Position numbers and translations under genes: made by a program. From CAZPXH01 sp964591085 (GTDB lineage: Bacteria; Spirochaetota; Spirochaetia; DSM-27196; CAZPXH01): a stretch of 64,000 bases of DNA. Below, in pieces: positions 26,195 through 34,619 of this stretch (the first letter of the stretch is position 1; the number at the start of each line of letters is the position of its first letter). The notes beneath the pieces are model-generated. The model did no database searches. It was given only the letters and a program-made list of their open reading frames with translations, and was not told where the DNA came from. Location of the stretch: positions 1 through 64,000 of the forward strand of contig CAZPXH010000010.1 in NCBI GenBank assembly GCA_964591085.1. Direction: 5' to 3'.

Positions 26195-27173
26195 TGATTC
26201 TGTCCCGATAGAAGACCATATATTCGATGTCGGAGCCCGGCGCCGCAGTCCCTACAACCTGACCAGCGGCCACCACCTGTCCGTTGACCAGCCCGGTCAC
26301 CTGAAGGCCCGCCAGAAACACACTCACGGCAGAGTGTCGATTGGTGATCTGGACCCGCAGACCCAGGCTGGTGCTGCGATAGACGCTCACCTGCCCGGTC
26401 ATTGGTGCAATGACCGGTTGGGGGAGCTCCTCTGCGGCGCGGAGCACGATTCGCGCACGGTCCTGGTGTTCTGCACGGGTCTCATCAAATCCCGCAACCA
26501 GCTCATAGCGCCCCATGAGGGGTGAGCGATCCGGGATGTCCGCAGGGTAATCCGGGATCTCCGGATTGTCCCAGCGGAGGCCGAAGTGCTCCAGTAGCCA
26601 CTCGGCGGCAGACAGGTCATCCAGGTAGTCCAGGCCGTTGTGATGTCGGCTGGCGATGCTCATGTGGAGGTGTGGATCAAGGAAGCGGGACCAGCGCCCG
26701 GTTGCTCCCAGCCTTCCAACCGTCTGTCCGGTTGACACCCGGGTGGGCCTCTGGATGTAGCGCTCCGCGAGGTGGGCGAGGTAGTACTGCATGCCGTCAT
26801 CGCCTTGGACTATCACCGCTATTCCCCCGCGCTGGTTGTCCGCCGGGAAGGCAAGGCCGGAGATCGGCGCAAGGATTTCGCTGTGCTGGAAGGCCCGAAA
26901 CGCAGGGTCATCTGGTGTCAGGTGGCGGGCGGGGTCAATGTCTACGGCGTTGCCTCCATCCCAGTGCGGACGTGTCCAAACCAGGGTGCCGGGGTCTGCC
27001 GCCACCGGGAACGCATAGCGGCAGTCACTGCTCAACGTCACCGGGCCAACCGACACCCGCTCTGCTTGCGACCCCACATGCGAGCCGGTGGTTCCGGCGA
27101 GGATGACAAGCATGGAGATGCCGGCCTTCAGCCATGGCCGGCGCGGCGCTACGGATGACGAAGATGCAGGCAT
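26148..27173 (-). CDS. M23-family (LytM) metallopeptidase-like exported protein
   Basis: A short basic N-terminus and a hydrophobic helix (AGISMLVILAGTTGS) form a signal peptide or anchor. The M23 zinc site is visible as HWDGGNAVDI (His and Asp ligands) and HLHMSIAS (HxH), with QTVGRLGATG between them. This order fits peptidoglycan endopeptidases. The C-terminal half (about 140 residues) is an unrecognised beta-rich extension. The start at 27173 has GAGGA 9 nt upstream; a start at 27182 is possible. It probably trims or remodels the cell wall. Confidence 0.8.
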   Translation of the reverse strand: MPASSSSVAPRRPWLKAGISMLVILAGTTGSHVGSQAERVSVGPVTLSSDCRYAFPVAADPGTLVWTRPHWDGGNAVDIDPARHLTPDDPAFRAFQHSEILAPISGLAFPADNQRGGIAVIVQGDDGMQYYLAHLAERYIQRPTRVSTGQTVGRLGATGRWSRFLDPHLHMSIASRHHNGLDYLDDLSAAEWLLEHFGLRWDNPEIPDYPADIPDRSPLMGRYELVAGFDETRAEHQDRARIVLRAAEELPQPVIAPMTGQVSVYRSTSLGLRVQITNRHSAVSVFLAGLQVTGLVNGQVVAAGQVVGTAAPGSDIEYMVFYRDRIINPETLRGIAAGPWD

Positions 27174-27201
27174 CTGATACATTCCTCGTCCAGGTTTGCC
27201 C

Positions 27202-27274
27202 GGGGGCTTAGCTCAGGTGGTAGAGCGGTTGGTTCGCAATCAACAGGTCGTGGGTTCGACTCCCATAGCCTCCA
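27202..27274 (+). tRNA. tRNA-Ala (anticodon CGC)
   Basis: The cloverleaf folds fully: acceptor GGGGGCT with AGCCTCC, D stem GCTC/GAGC, anticodon stem GTTGG/TCAAC, loop TTCGCAA, T arm GTGGG-TTCGACT-CCCAT. The anticodon at the centre of the loop is CGC, which reads GCG alanine codons. The G3-U70 pair in the acceptor stem is the alanine identity element. The 3' CCA is not encoded. Confidence 0.93.
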
Positions 27275-27285
27275 CGGCTTCCCAA

Positions 27286-27310
27286 ACCGGCCTTAGTACT
27301 CAAGGCCGGT
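27286..27310. terminator. Perfect 9-bp inverted repeat between tRNA-Ala and sppA
   Basis: ACCGGCCTT (27286-27294) and AAGGCCGGT (27302-27310) pair perfectly around a 7-nt loop. It follows the tRNA on the plus strand by 11 nt and contains the sppA stop codon on the minus strand. It could serve both converging transcripts, but no T-run follows on either strand, so it is at best a non-canonical terminator. Confidence 0.4.
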
Positions 27311-29662
27311 GACCGGCGAAAGCCACAGCACCGGCGCAGAACTCAACCCTTCCAGCACGCGAATTGTCCGGGCTCCCCGCTGTAGCGGCTCCACACCAAG
27401 GCCCAGCCGCGCTGCCATGCCCAGCATCAGGCCTCCGACTGTGAACTCCGGCTGCTCCACCAACTCCACCACCTGCACCTCTCCGCTGAGTCCCGCTCGC
27501 TCGGCACCTTCTGCGATTGCGTCATCCAGGCTTCCCAGCCCGTCTATCAGGCCACGCTCCAGCGCATCCGCTGCAGTCCACACTCGGCCCCGGGCCACGG
27601 CGTCAACATCCTCGGGGCTCATTTCCCGGTCCTCGGCCACCTGGCCAACAAAGCGCTCGTAGCTGTAATCGATGTAGTCCCGATACTGCTCCAGGTCCTC
27701 TTGCTGCACGGGTACAAACGGATCCAGGAAGGGCTGCTGACCAACCACGGCGTAGCCAACACCATACTCAGCAAGAAGGCCGGTGGCGTTGAAGTTCAGC
27801 GCGGTCACTCCGATGCTTCCGGTCACCGTGGCCGGCGTTGCAATGATGAAGTCTGTTGCGGATGCAATCTGGTAGGCGGCGGAAGCGGCAGTTCCACCCA
27901 TGCTTGTGACGATCGGGATTCCCGCGTCTACAACCGCCCGCACCGCGTTGGTGATCTGCTCTCCTGCGTAGCCCACGCCTCCGCCGGAATCAATGCGCAG
28001 AACTACAGCGTCATAGCGGTCTGACTCGGCTATTCGATACAGCAGCGCTGCGGCGCTTTCCCCGCCGATGATGGCGCCACCAACGCCGGAGCCGGGGACA
28101 ACGGGGCCGCTGAGGTAGACCAGCGCAACCCGGGGAAGGTAGGCATCCGCCCAGTCTGTTCTGCGTTCCCGCAGTGGCTCCCGGTCCCGATCTGCTCCAA
28201 TGATCTCGTAGAGGTCTTCCTGGAACCCGACATCGTCAATCAGACCGCGCTCCAGCGCCAGGTCAGGCCGGAAATAGGGTCCACCTTCCAGTGCTTCTAC
28301 TCCAGTTCCGCTCAGCCGGTCTCCCCGGCCGCGCTCAAGGGCCTGTCCAAGCAGCTCGGTCCAGTTGGACACGAGCGGCTCCAGGCTCTCGCGTTCCTCC
28401 GGGCTCATGTCAGTGCGGGCGAATCCGTCATTAGCGGTCTTGAAGGGATGGCTGGCAAAGTCCAGCACCTCAATGCCAAAGCGTTCAAAGAGTGCGGCGA
28501 AGTAGAGCCGGGAAGCCGCGGGTGCCTGCAGATTCACAATCCCGGCCGGGCTCACAATGATCTGGTCGGCTATTCCTGCGGCGAGCAAATAATCACCGCT
28601 TCCCGCGGTGTCGTAGTAGAACACCAGTTGCTTCCCGGCGTCTCGGAGCTGCTGCAGGGAGTCCAGAACCGCGAGCAGGTTGCTGATGCTCCCGCTGAAT
28701 CGCTGATTGACAAAGACCAGCGTGGAAATCCGGTCATCGGCAGCAATCCGGTTGATTGACTCCTGCAGTTCCCGCAGGCCGCCACCGGGCGGCAAAAAGC
28801 CCACACCGGTCACGCCAATGTCAGGTATCGCCGCCGGCAGGCTGCTCTCCACCACCAGGTCTCGCTGCCGGAGGATGCGGGACGGACGGGGACGGAAGGA
28901 GACGTTGCTCTCAACGCTGAGGATTCCGGGCTGGAAGTTGCTGTCCAGGGGCGCGCTGACCCGGATTCCGTTCTCCCGAACAGCAAGGTCCACGCCCACG
29001 GTGATCGCACCGCTGTCCAGGTTGTAGCTGCCATTCAGTCGCAAGCCGTCCAGCGGCTCGGCCGCAAGACCCAGGGTGGCGTCCCCCAGGCTGAGTGCGC
29101 TGAGATCCGTCTCCACGCTTGCGTCCAGGCGGGCCCCCACCGTCAGCCGGTGGCCAAGCTCTTTGCCAAGGAGCGCCAATGGCCGAAGGCCGAGTTCTCC
29201 ACCCGCGGTGAAACTGCTTCCGCTTGCCGGGATCAGCGCATCCACCGATGCGGACAGCAGGTCCAGGGGGCGAGCAAGAAACTGAACCCGGGTGTCCAGA
29301 TATGCCACCGTCGGGATCCACCGGGTGGTCACTCCGGCTGACAGGTTTGGGAGCAGGCTCAGTGCGCTGGTTGAGCTGAGAAGGTCCTGACCGCCGAGGC
29401 GCTCATAGCCAAAGGATCCGGTCCCAAACACAATCCGGCTTCGGAAGCCTTCCAGGTCCAAATTGGGATCCGAAAGGTCCAGCGGAACCGATGAGGCAAT
29501 CCCGGACAGATTCTGAAGCCCTGCGGTGGCCGGATAGTCACGCAAGTTCAGCTGTCCATCATCCCATGACTGGGAAATCAGCGGCGCCGCAAGGAGGAGG
29601 AGGACCGCACCGGCAGTTGCGCGGGCTCCACGGTGAGGCATTCGGGAATCAGAACGAATCAT
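27293..29662 (-). CDS. sppA: Signal peptide peptidase SppA, large two-domain form
   Basis: The 789-residue protein has an N-terminal signal peptide (ATAGAVLLLLAAPLISQS), a 200-residue beta-rich extension not found in E. coli SppA, and two S49 peptidase repeats. The general-base lysine is probably in the first repeat (SHPFKTANDGFARTDMS). The nucleophile serine is in the second (VTSMGGTAASAAYQIAS), where the usual ASGGY reads ASAAY. Further S49 motifs are LRIDSGGGVGYAGEQI and TVTGSIGV. It degrades cleaved signal peptides at the membrane. It overlaps the upstream oxoamine synthase by 4 nt, so the two are co-transcribed. Confidence 0.88.
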   Translation of the reverse strand: MIRSDSRMPHRGARATAGAVLLLLAAPLISQSWDDGQLNLRDYPATAGLQNLSGIASSVPLDLSDPNLDLEGFRSRIVFGTGSFGYERLGGQDLLSSTSALSLLPNLSAGVTTRWIPTVAYLDTRVQFLARPLDLLSASVDALIPASGSSFTAGGELGLRPLALLGKELGHRLTVGARLDASVETDLSALSLGDATLGLAAEPLDGLRLNGSYNLDSGAITVGVDLAVRENGIRVSAPLDSNFQPGILSVESNVSFRPRPSRILRQRDLVVESSLPAAIPDIGVTGVGFLPPGGGLRELQESINRIAADDRISTLVFVNQRFSGSISNLLAVLDSLQQLRDAGKQLVFYYDTAGSGDYLLAAGIADQIIVSPAGIVNLQAPAASRLYFAALFERFGIEVLDFASHPFKTANDGFARTDMSPEERESLEPLVSNWTELLGQALERGRGDRLSGTGVEALEGGPYFRPDLALERGLIDDVGFQEDLYEIIGADRDREPLRERRTDWADAYLPRVALVYLSGPVVPGSGVGGAIIGGESAAALLYRIAESDRYDAVVLRIDSGGGVGYAGEQITNAVRAVVDAGIPIVTSMGGTAASAAYQIASATDFIIATPATVTGSIGVTALNFNATGLLAEYGVGYAVVGQQPFLDPFVPVQQEDLEQYRDYIDYSYERFVGQVAEDREMSPEDVDAVARGRVWTAADALERGLIDGLGSLDDAIAEGAERAGLSGEVQVVELVEQPEFTVGGLMLGMAARLGLGVEPLQRGARTIRVLEGLSSAPVLWLSPVTGLEY

Positions 29663-30909
29663 GCGGGAATCACTCCTGTCAGCCGGCCCGCCTCTGCCGC
29701 AACGGCAAGAATGGCGTCCAGCTCTTCATCAGTATGAATAGCCATATAACTGGTCCGGATGAGCGAACGGTTTGGCGGAACAGCGGGGCTGATCACAGGA
29801 TTGGCGTATACTCCCATCTCAAACATCGTCTTCCAGAACGCAAAGGTCTTCTCGTTGTCCCCGATGATCAGCGGGATGATCGGGGTCTCTGCAACGCCTA
29901 TGTTGAAGCCCAGCGCAGAGAAGCCCTCAATCATCCGCTCGGCTATCTCCTGCAGGCGCCGCACCCGCTCTGGCTCTGCCTCAATGATGTCCAGGGCGGC
30001 CATGGCTGCGCCCACCTGCGCGGGCGGCATGCTGGCGCTGAAGATGAGCGGCCGTGCGTGGTGCTGAATGTAGTCAATCACTCGGTGATCCCCGGCGACG
30101 AAGCCTCCGATGCTGCCAAAGCTCTTGCTGAAGGTGCACATGACCAGATCGGCGAGATCGGAATCCCCGTGGTATTCCAGAACCCCGCGCCCGGTGTTTC
30201 CAACAACGCCAAGGGCGTGGGCCTCGTCCAGGTAGATCCTTGCACCGTAGCGCCGGGCGATGGCGTGCACTTCCGGGAGGTCAACGATGTCGCCCTCCAT
30301 GCTGAACACGCCGTCCGTGACAATGAGCTTGGGGTCTTCCTGCGGAATCCGGTCAAGCGTTCGTTCCAGGTCCTCCATGTTGTTGTGCTTGTATCGGTGA
30401 ACCTGGCTCTGCCGGTTGAAGGCGGAGCCCAGCATGATTCCATCTACAATTGAGGCGTGGTTGAACTTGTCAGTGACAATGTGGACACGCGGTCCCATCA
30501 ATGCGCTGATTGCGCCCAGGTTGCTCTGGTAGCCGGTGGTGAAACACAACGCGGCTTCCTTGCCCACAAATGCGGCGACCCTGTGTTCCAGCTCTTCATG
30601 GATGTCAAAGCTTCCGTTCATGAAGCGGGACCCGGAGCAGCTGGACCCGTGGCGACGGATGGCTTCCGCCGCAGCGAGTTTCACTCGCTCATCGTTGGCA
30701 AGGCCGAGGTAGTTGTTGCTGCCGGCCATGATCAGTTCGTGGCCTTCAATCACCACCCGACTGCCGTGGTTCTCCGTGATCGGGCGAAAGTAGGGGTAGA
30801 CTCCGCGCGCGCGGGCGTCTGCCGCCGCGTCAAATTCGTAGCAGCGCGCAAAAACATCATTTGGTGCCAATAACGGAGCAACAATGGAGCTAACATTGGT
30901 CGTAGACAT
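29659..30909 (-). CDS. PLP-dependent alpha-oxoamine synthase, serine palmitoyltransferase-like
   Basis: The 416-residue protein belongs to the fold-type I alpha-oxoamine synthases (Kbl, BioF, HemA, SPT). Visible motifs are SNNYLGLANDERV, YLDEAHALGVVG and the PLP lysine in CTFSKSFGSIGGF (about Lys262). The N-terminal YFRPITENHGSRVVIEGHE, the GSRFMNGSFDIHEELEHR segment and the PAVPPNRSLIRTSYMAIHT end look closer to Bacteroidetes serine palmitoyltransferase as I recall it than to glycine acetyltransferase. If so, it condenses serine with an acyl-CoA to start sphingolipid synthesis. Kbl activity (threonine breakdown) remains possible. A strong AGGGAGG ribosome site lies 11 nt before the ATG. Confidence 0.8.
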   Translation of the reverse strand: MSTTNVSSIVAPLLAPNDVFARCYEFDAAADARARGVYPYFRPITENHGSRVVIEGHELIMAGSNNYLGLANDERVKLAAAEAIRRHGSSCSGSRFMNGSFDIHEELEHRVAAFVGKEAALCFTTGYQSNLGAISALMGPRVHIVTDKFNHASIVDGIMLGSAFNRQSQVHRYKHNNMEDLERTLDRIPQEDPKLIVTDGVFSMEGDIVDLPEVHAIARRYGARIYLDEAHALGVVGNTGRGVLEYHGDSDLADLVMCTFSKSFGSIGGFVAGDHRVIDYIQHHARPLIFSASMPPAQVGAAMAALDIIEAEPERVRRLQEIAERMIEGFSALGFNIGVAETPIIPLIIGDNEKTFAFWKTMFEMGVYANPVISPAVPPNRSLIRTSYMAIHTDEELDAILAVAAEAGRLTGVIPA

Positions 30910-30987
30910 AGCTTATGGTACCTCCCTGTCCATCTCAGCATAGCGGATTCGCTTTCCCCGCGATAGCGGGCGGGGTAGCCTTCCGGC

Positions 30988-31653
30988 ATGGAGCCGACGC
31001 AGGTGGTCATCGCACTCAGTCCCCTGGTGACCGAACGGCGCCTCGCGCGTATGCGGGAAATTCTCAGCTACCGAACCCGCCGCATCGCCGTTGCGCTGGA
31101 AGACATCTACCAGTCCCACAACGCCAGCGCGGTGTTGCGCAGCTGCGATTCCTTTGGCATTCAGGATATCTATCCGCTGGAGGCTCGGAACAGCTTCCGC
31201 GTGAATCCGGAGATTGCCCTGGGGAGCGGGCGATGGCTCAGCGTGCATCGCGCGCCGGGAGCACCCGTTCAGGAGCGCCTCCGGGAGATTCGCGCCGCTG
31301 GCTACCGCATTGCGGCAACCTCACCGCACGGAACGGCCTTCACGCCCCGCGAGCTCCCGCTACAGGAACCCCTGGCCCTGGTGTTCGGAACCGAGCTGGA
31401 CGGTATTACCCCCGAGGTAGCCGAGCTTGCGGACTACCGGTTGCGAATACCGATGTACGGTTTTGCCGAGTCGTTCAACATCAGCGTTGCCGTGGCTATT
31501 GTGCTCCACGTCCTCTGCGAGCGCCTGCGGAACGGACCGATCCCCTGGCAGCTTTCGCAGGAAGAACAGGAGGCGCTTCTGGCGGACTGGCTGCGGGCCG
31601 ACGTGAAGGGCGCAGACGAGGTGCTCCGCCGCCTGCATGAGGCCGAGGCGTGA
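30988..31653 (+). CDS. TrmH-family tRNA/rRNA 2'-O-ribose methyltransferase
   Basis: The 221-residue SPOUT methyltransferase has the three knot motifs: NASAVLRSCDSFGI, LVFGTELDGITPEV and PMYGFAESFNISVAVAI. The size and the C-terminal extension (QLSQEEQEALLADWLR) match TrmH, which methylates Gm18 of tRNA, though an rRNA target is possible. A TAGCCT hexamer (30976-30981) lies 6 nt before the ATG, with no Shine-Dalgarno sequence. The stop overlaps the next GTG start by 4 nt. Confidence 0.88.
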   Translation: MEPTQVVIALSPLVTERRLARMREILSYRTRRIAVALEDIYQSHNASAVLRSCDSFGIQDIYPLEARNSFRVNPEIALGSGRWLSVHRAPGAPVQERLREIRAAGYRIAATSPHGTAFTPRELPLQEPLALVFGTELDGITPEVAELADYRLRIPMYGFAESFNISVAVAIVLHVLCERLRNGPIPWQLSQEEQEALLADWLRADVKGADEVLRRLHEAEA

Positions 31654-32591
31654 CCCGGGTACTCCTTGATACGGATATCGGAAGTTCCCTGGATGATGCA
31701 ATCGCGCTGGCGTGGCTGCTGGCAAGCCCCGATGTGGAGCTCCTGGGCGTCACCACCGTTACCGGCGAGCCGGAGGAGCGCGCGCGCCTTGCAAGTGTCC
31801 TCACTGGAATTGCCGGGGTGAACGTGCCAATTGTGCCCGGCTCACCGGACGCGCTGAAAGGGCCGTCACTACAGCCACAGGCCTTCCACCGGGCACGTCT
31901 TCACGTCTGGGAGCACACCCGCGAGTTTCCCGGGGAGGGAGCGGTTTCCTTTCTCGCGCGTACCCTGAGGGAGGACGGAGCAGGAGCCGTGCTCCTGGGG
32001 ATTGGACCCGCCACCAACTTCGCCAGGCTAATGCGCTCCGCCGCGGATGCCTTTGCGCGGGCATCTGCCGTGGTCCTGATGGCCGGACGATGGCGCAACC
32101 GCGCCGATCTGCCCCTGGTTGAGTGGAACGCCCGCAACGATCCGGAAGCACTCCACGCCCTGCTCCACCAGAATCTGGTCCCGGTGCGGGTGGTCGGAAT
32201 GTCCCATGGGATGGATCACACTATGCCAGGAAACCGCTTTTCCGAGCTCGCAAGACATCCACTTCTTGCCCCGGTTCTGGACTGGAGCAGTGTTCCCGGT
32301 CACTACCGGGACACCCTGCACTTTCACGACCCCCTTGCGGCCATGGCCGCCGTGCACAGCGAGGTCTTCCGCTGGGGTCGTCCTCGGGCAAGCGTGCGCA
32401 CCGCCGCGCCCCTGGCGGGACTCACCCGCTCCTGGTGGCCGGAAGATTCTCCGTTTGCCGATCCCCGTGACGCCGCAGAGGACCCGGTAGCAGGTGGCTG
32501 GGGGCTACCGGGCGCGGTGTTCGACCTGGCCATGGAAGTTGACTCGGAGGCCTTTTGGCGCGAGTTGTTTGCGCCCTTTGGGGAAGCGTAG
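31650..32591 (+). CDS. Nucleoside hydrolase (inosine/uridine-preferring type)
   Basis: The 313-residue protein begins with the family signature as LLDTDIGSSLDDAIALAW; the usual DTDxGxDDA has one extra residue before DDA. The aspartates are calcium ligands and the nucleophile base. Further family motifs are GPATNFARLM and the C-terminal FHDPLAAMAAVH. It splits ribonucleosides to base plus ribose. The next gene, rpiA, handles ribose 5-phosphate, so a ribose-salvage cassette is plausible although no ribokinase is present. The GTG start overlaps trmH by 4 nt. Confidence 0.85.
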   Translation: MTRVLLDTDIGSSLDDAIALAWLLASPDVELLGVTTVTGEPEERARLASVLTGIAGVNVPIVPGSPDALKGPSLQPQAFHRARLHVWEHTREFPGEGAVSFLARTLREDGAGAVLLGIGPATNFARLMRSAADAFARASAVVLMAGRWRNRADLPLVEWNARNDPEALHALLHQNLVPVRVVGMSHGMDHTMPGNRFSELARHPLLAPVLDWSSVPGHYRDTLHFHDPLAAMAAVHSEVFRWGRPRASVRTAAPLAGLTRSWWPEDSPFADPRDAAEDPVAGGWGLPGAVFDLAMEVDSEAFWRELFAPFGEA

Positions 32592-32592
32592 G

Positions 32593-33315
32593 ATGCCGTC
32601 CATGGAAGATGCCAAACGGGCGGCCGGCGTGCGGGCAGCACGAGACTTTGTCCGCAGCGGTATGCGTGTGGGCCTGGGGACAGGTTCTACCGCGGTCTGG
32701 GCCATCCGGGAGATCGGCGCCATGCTCGCAGAAGGCAGCGCCCATGACGTCACCGGACTTGCAACCAGCTACCAGGCGGAGGAGGCAGCCCGTGAGGCGG
32801 CGGTTCCGCTCCTGCATCCCGGTGATCCCGTGCTTTCCGGCGGACTACAGCTGGTCATTGACGGCGCCGACGAGGTAGATCCGCGTCGCAACATGGTGAA
32901 GGGCGGGGGCGCCGCCCTGTTGCGCGAGAAGGTTGTCGCGGAGATGGCGGAGCATCTGATAATTGTCATCACGGAGAACAAGCGGGTGGAGAACCTCGGG
33001 CTTGCCTTTGCGGTGCCCGTTGAGGTGGTTCCCTTTGCGGTGCTTCCGGTCACTGGAGCGCTTGCAGCCCTCGGCTGTGAGCCAGCCCTGCGCATGGGCC
33101 GCGCAAAGATGGGTCCCGTAATCACGGACAATGGCAACTGCATCATTGACTGCAGGTTCCAGGCGCCTTTTGAGCCCGCTGCAATGGAGGCTGGCATCCG
33201 GAGGATACCCGGCGTGGTAGAAAACGGGCTGTTTTGCGGGTTGGATCCTACCCTCGTGGTAGCTCAGGCGGACGGAACGGTGATCTTACCCTCCAGCAGT
33301 TCCTCTCGGACCTGA
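32593..33315 (+). CDS. rpiA: Ribose-5-phosphate isomerase A
   Basis: The 240-residue enzyme interconverts ribose 5-phosphate and ribulose 5-phosphate in the pentose phosphate pathway. Diagnostic motifs are GLGTGSTAVWAI, VIDGADEVDPRRNMVKGGGAAL with the catalytic acidic residues, and DNGNCIIDC near the C-terminus. The ATG at 32593 follows GGGGAAG by 6 nt. The last 52 nt overlap the convergent BMP gene, so the two mRNAs can pair at their ends. Confidence 0.94.
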   Translation: MPSMEDAKRAAGVRAARDFVRSGMRVGLGTGSTAVWAIREIGAMLAEGSAHDVTGLATSYQAEEAAREAAVPLLHPGDPVLSGGLQLVIDGADEVDPRRNMVKGGGAALLREKVVAEMAEHLIIVITENKRVENLGLAFAVPVEVVPFAVLPVTGALAALGCEPALRMGRAKMGPVITDNGNCIIDCRFQAPFEPAAMEAGIRRIPGVVENGLFCGLDPTLVVAQADGTVILPSSSSSRT

Positions 33316-34172
33316 GCCATCCGCGCGGCAATCTCCGGATTGGCGGCGCGCGGATGAATCGGCGAGAGGTCTATGTAGTTACCGTCAAGTCCAAAGCGCT
33401 GCGGGCTCCCCGCCGTGACCTTACCTTCCGTGAAGTCCCGGACCACCCGGAATATAACCTGGTCCATTCGCTTCAGCATTGAGGTGAGCACGTGCTCGGG
33501 TGCAAGGATGCTCTGGTCGCTATCCACCCCGATTGCCCACACCCCGCGGTCGCTTGCCTCGCGGATCATTCCCCGCCCCGCACTGCCGGCGGCGTGGAAC
33601 AGCACGTCGCACCCCTGCTCCAGCAGGTGCACCGCCGCTTCCCGGCCTTTCCGATAACTGACAAAGGAGCCTGCCCACGCCAACTCAACGGAGGCTCCAC
33701 TGCCGGAGTGCGCGACTCCAGCCTCAAAGCCGCTGCGGAAGCGCTGGATCAGCGGAACGTCCACGCCTCCCATGAAGCCGATGCGCCCGGTCCTGGAGAC
33801 CAGCGCCGCAGCAACGCCCGCCAGGAACGCGCCGTGCTCTTCCGCAAAGGTGACCGGCAGCAGGTTGGGTGGGATGGTCGCCGGTAGGCTGTCCAGGGTC
33901 ACGTAGATGGTGTCCGGAAAGCCCGGGGCGAGGTCTGCACAGACATCCCCGAGGTGGTAACCAACCGCGAGCACCATGCCAAAGCCGCTGTGAGACACGT
34001 ACTTCAGATTCTCAATGGCAACCTGCTCGTTTGGTGCGTCTATCATCGTGCCTTCAATCGGAAGCTTCTCTCTGGCTCCCTTGAAGCCGGTGAAGGCGCT
34101 CAGAACGTAGGACGCGTCGTCCAACCGACTCTCCGAGGTACACAGGGCAATGCGCGGAACTTCGGTGCTCAT
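33264..34172 (-). CDS. BMP-family nucleoside/purine-binding protein without signal peptide
   Basis: The 302-residue product shows the BMP/PnrA fold: SGFGMVLAVGYHLGD, FAEEHGAFLAGVAAAL, GRIGFMGGVDVPLIQRF, FHAAGSAGRGMI and WAIGVDSDQS. In spirochaetes these are usually surface lipoproteins (TmpC/PnrA, BmpA) delivering nucleosides to an ABC transporter. Here the protein starts directly with MSTEVPRIALCTSESRLDDA: there is no hydrophobic leader or lipobox, and no in-frame upstream extension is evident. A cytosolic ligand-sensing role is inferred. The ribosome site GGAAGGAGGG is strong. The gene is convergent with rpiA and divergent from the first STAS gene. Confidence 0.85.
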   Translation of the reverse strand: MSTEVPRIALCTSESRLDDASYVLSAFTGFKGAREKLPIEGTMIDAPNEQVAIENLKYVSHSGFGMVLAVGYHLGDVCADLAPGFPDTIYVTLDSLPATIPPNLLPVTFAEEHGAFLAGVAAALVSRTGRIGFMGGVDVPLIQRFRSGFEAGVAHSGSGASVELAWAGSFVSYRKGREAAVHLLEQGCDVLFHAAGSAGRGMIREASDRGVWAIGVDSDQSILAPEHVLTSMLKRMDQVIFRVVRDFTEGKVTAGSPQRFGLDGNYIDLSPIHPRAANPEIAARMAQVREELLEGKITVPSA

Positions 34173-34198
34173 CCCACCCTCCTTCCTTCCCTGCGATG

Positions 34199-34216
34199 CT
34201 CACGCTTCAGCGTGAG
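34199..34216. promoter_or_regulatory. Perfect palindromic hairpin in the BMP/STAS divergent region
   Basis: CTCACGC (34199-34205), loop TTCA, GCGTGAG (34210-34216). It lies in the likely 5' leader of the BMP gene, about 27 nt before its start. It could be an operator or an RNA hairpin. Confidence 0.4.
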
Positions 34217-34231
34217 GATTGGATGAGCTGC

Positions 34232-34260
34232 TTGCCAGCGGGAACCTGCACCCGTATGCT
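34232..34260 (+). promoter_or_regulatory. Predicted promoter of the first STAS module
   Basis: TTGCCA at 34232-34237, a 17-nt spacer and TATGCT at 34255-34260. Transcription would begin about 10 nt before the GTG at 34278. Confidence 0.45.
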
Positions 34261-34277
34261 GCCGTCGGATCGTCACC

Positions 34278-34619
34278 GTGGATGCCATGAAGTTTGAAAG
34301 CCGTGGTCCGGTAGGAATATTCCACCTCGGCGGCACCATATCCGCTTACGATTCCCAGGATCTTCGTGTTGCGCTGTTTCGTGGGATAAATGACAACCGA
34401 GTCAGTCGGGTAGTTTTTGACTTCACCGACGTTCGCTCCATTGACTCAAGCGGCGTGGCTGTCTTTCTCAACCTGCAGTTCTCCTTTGGCGCCGACACAC
34501 GGATGCGGTTCTGTTGCGTGCCCCAGCAGGTACGCGATATTCTGGACTCCACCAACCTTATCCAGCACTTCAACGTAGACCCCGGGCTTGAAGACAGCAT
34601 TGCGGCTCTGAGCCAATGA
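34278..34619 (+). CDS. STAS-domain anti-sigma factor antagonist, copy 1
   Basis: The 113-residue protein is a single STAS domain of the SpoIIAA/RsbV type. The phosphorylatable serine lies in VRSIDSSGVAVFLNL, preceded by VSRVVFDFTDV. Such proteins bind and release a GHKL anti-sigma kinase depending on serine phosphorylation. The start is GTG 34278 or ATG 34287. It overlaps the next gene by 4 nt (ATGA), and the same gene pair occurs again at 49094-50622. Confidence 0.87.
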   Translation: MDAMKFESRGPVGIFHLGGTISAYDSQDLRVALFRGINDNRVSRVVFDFTDVRSIDSSGVAVFLNLQFSFGADTRMRFCCVPQQVRDILDSTNLIQHFNVDPGLEDSIAALSQ

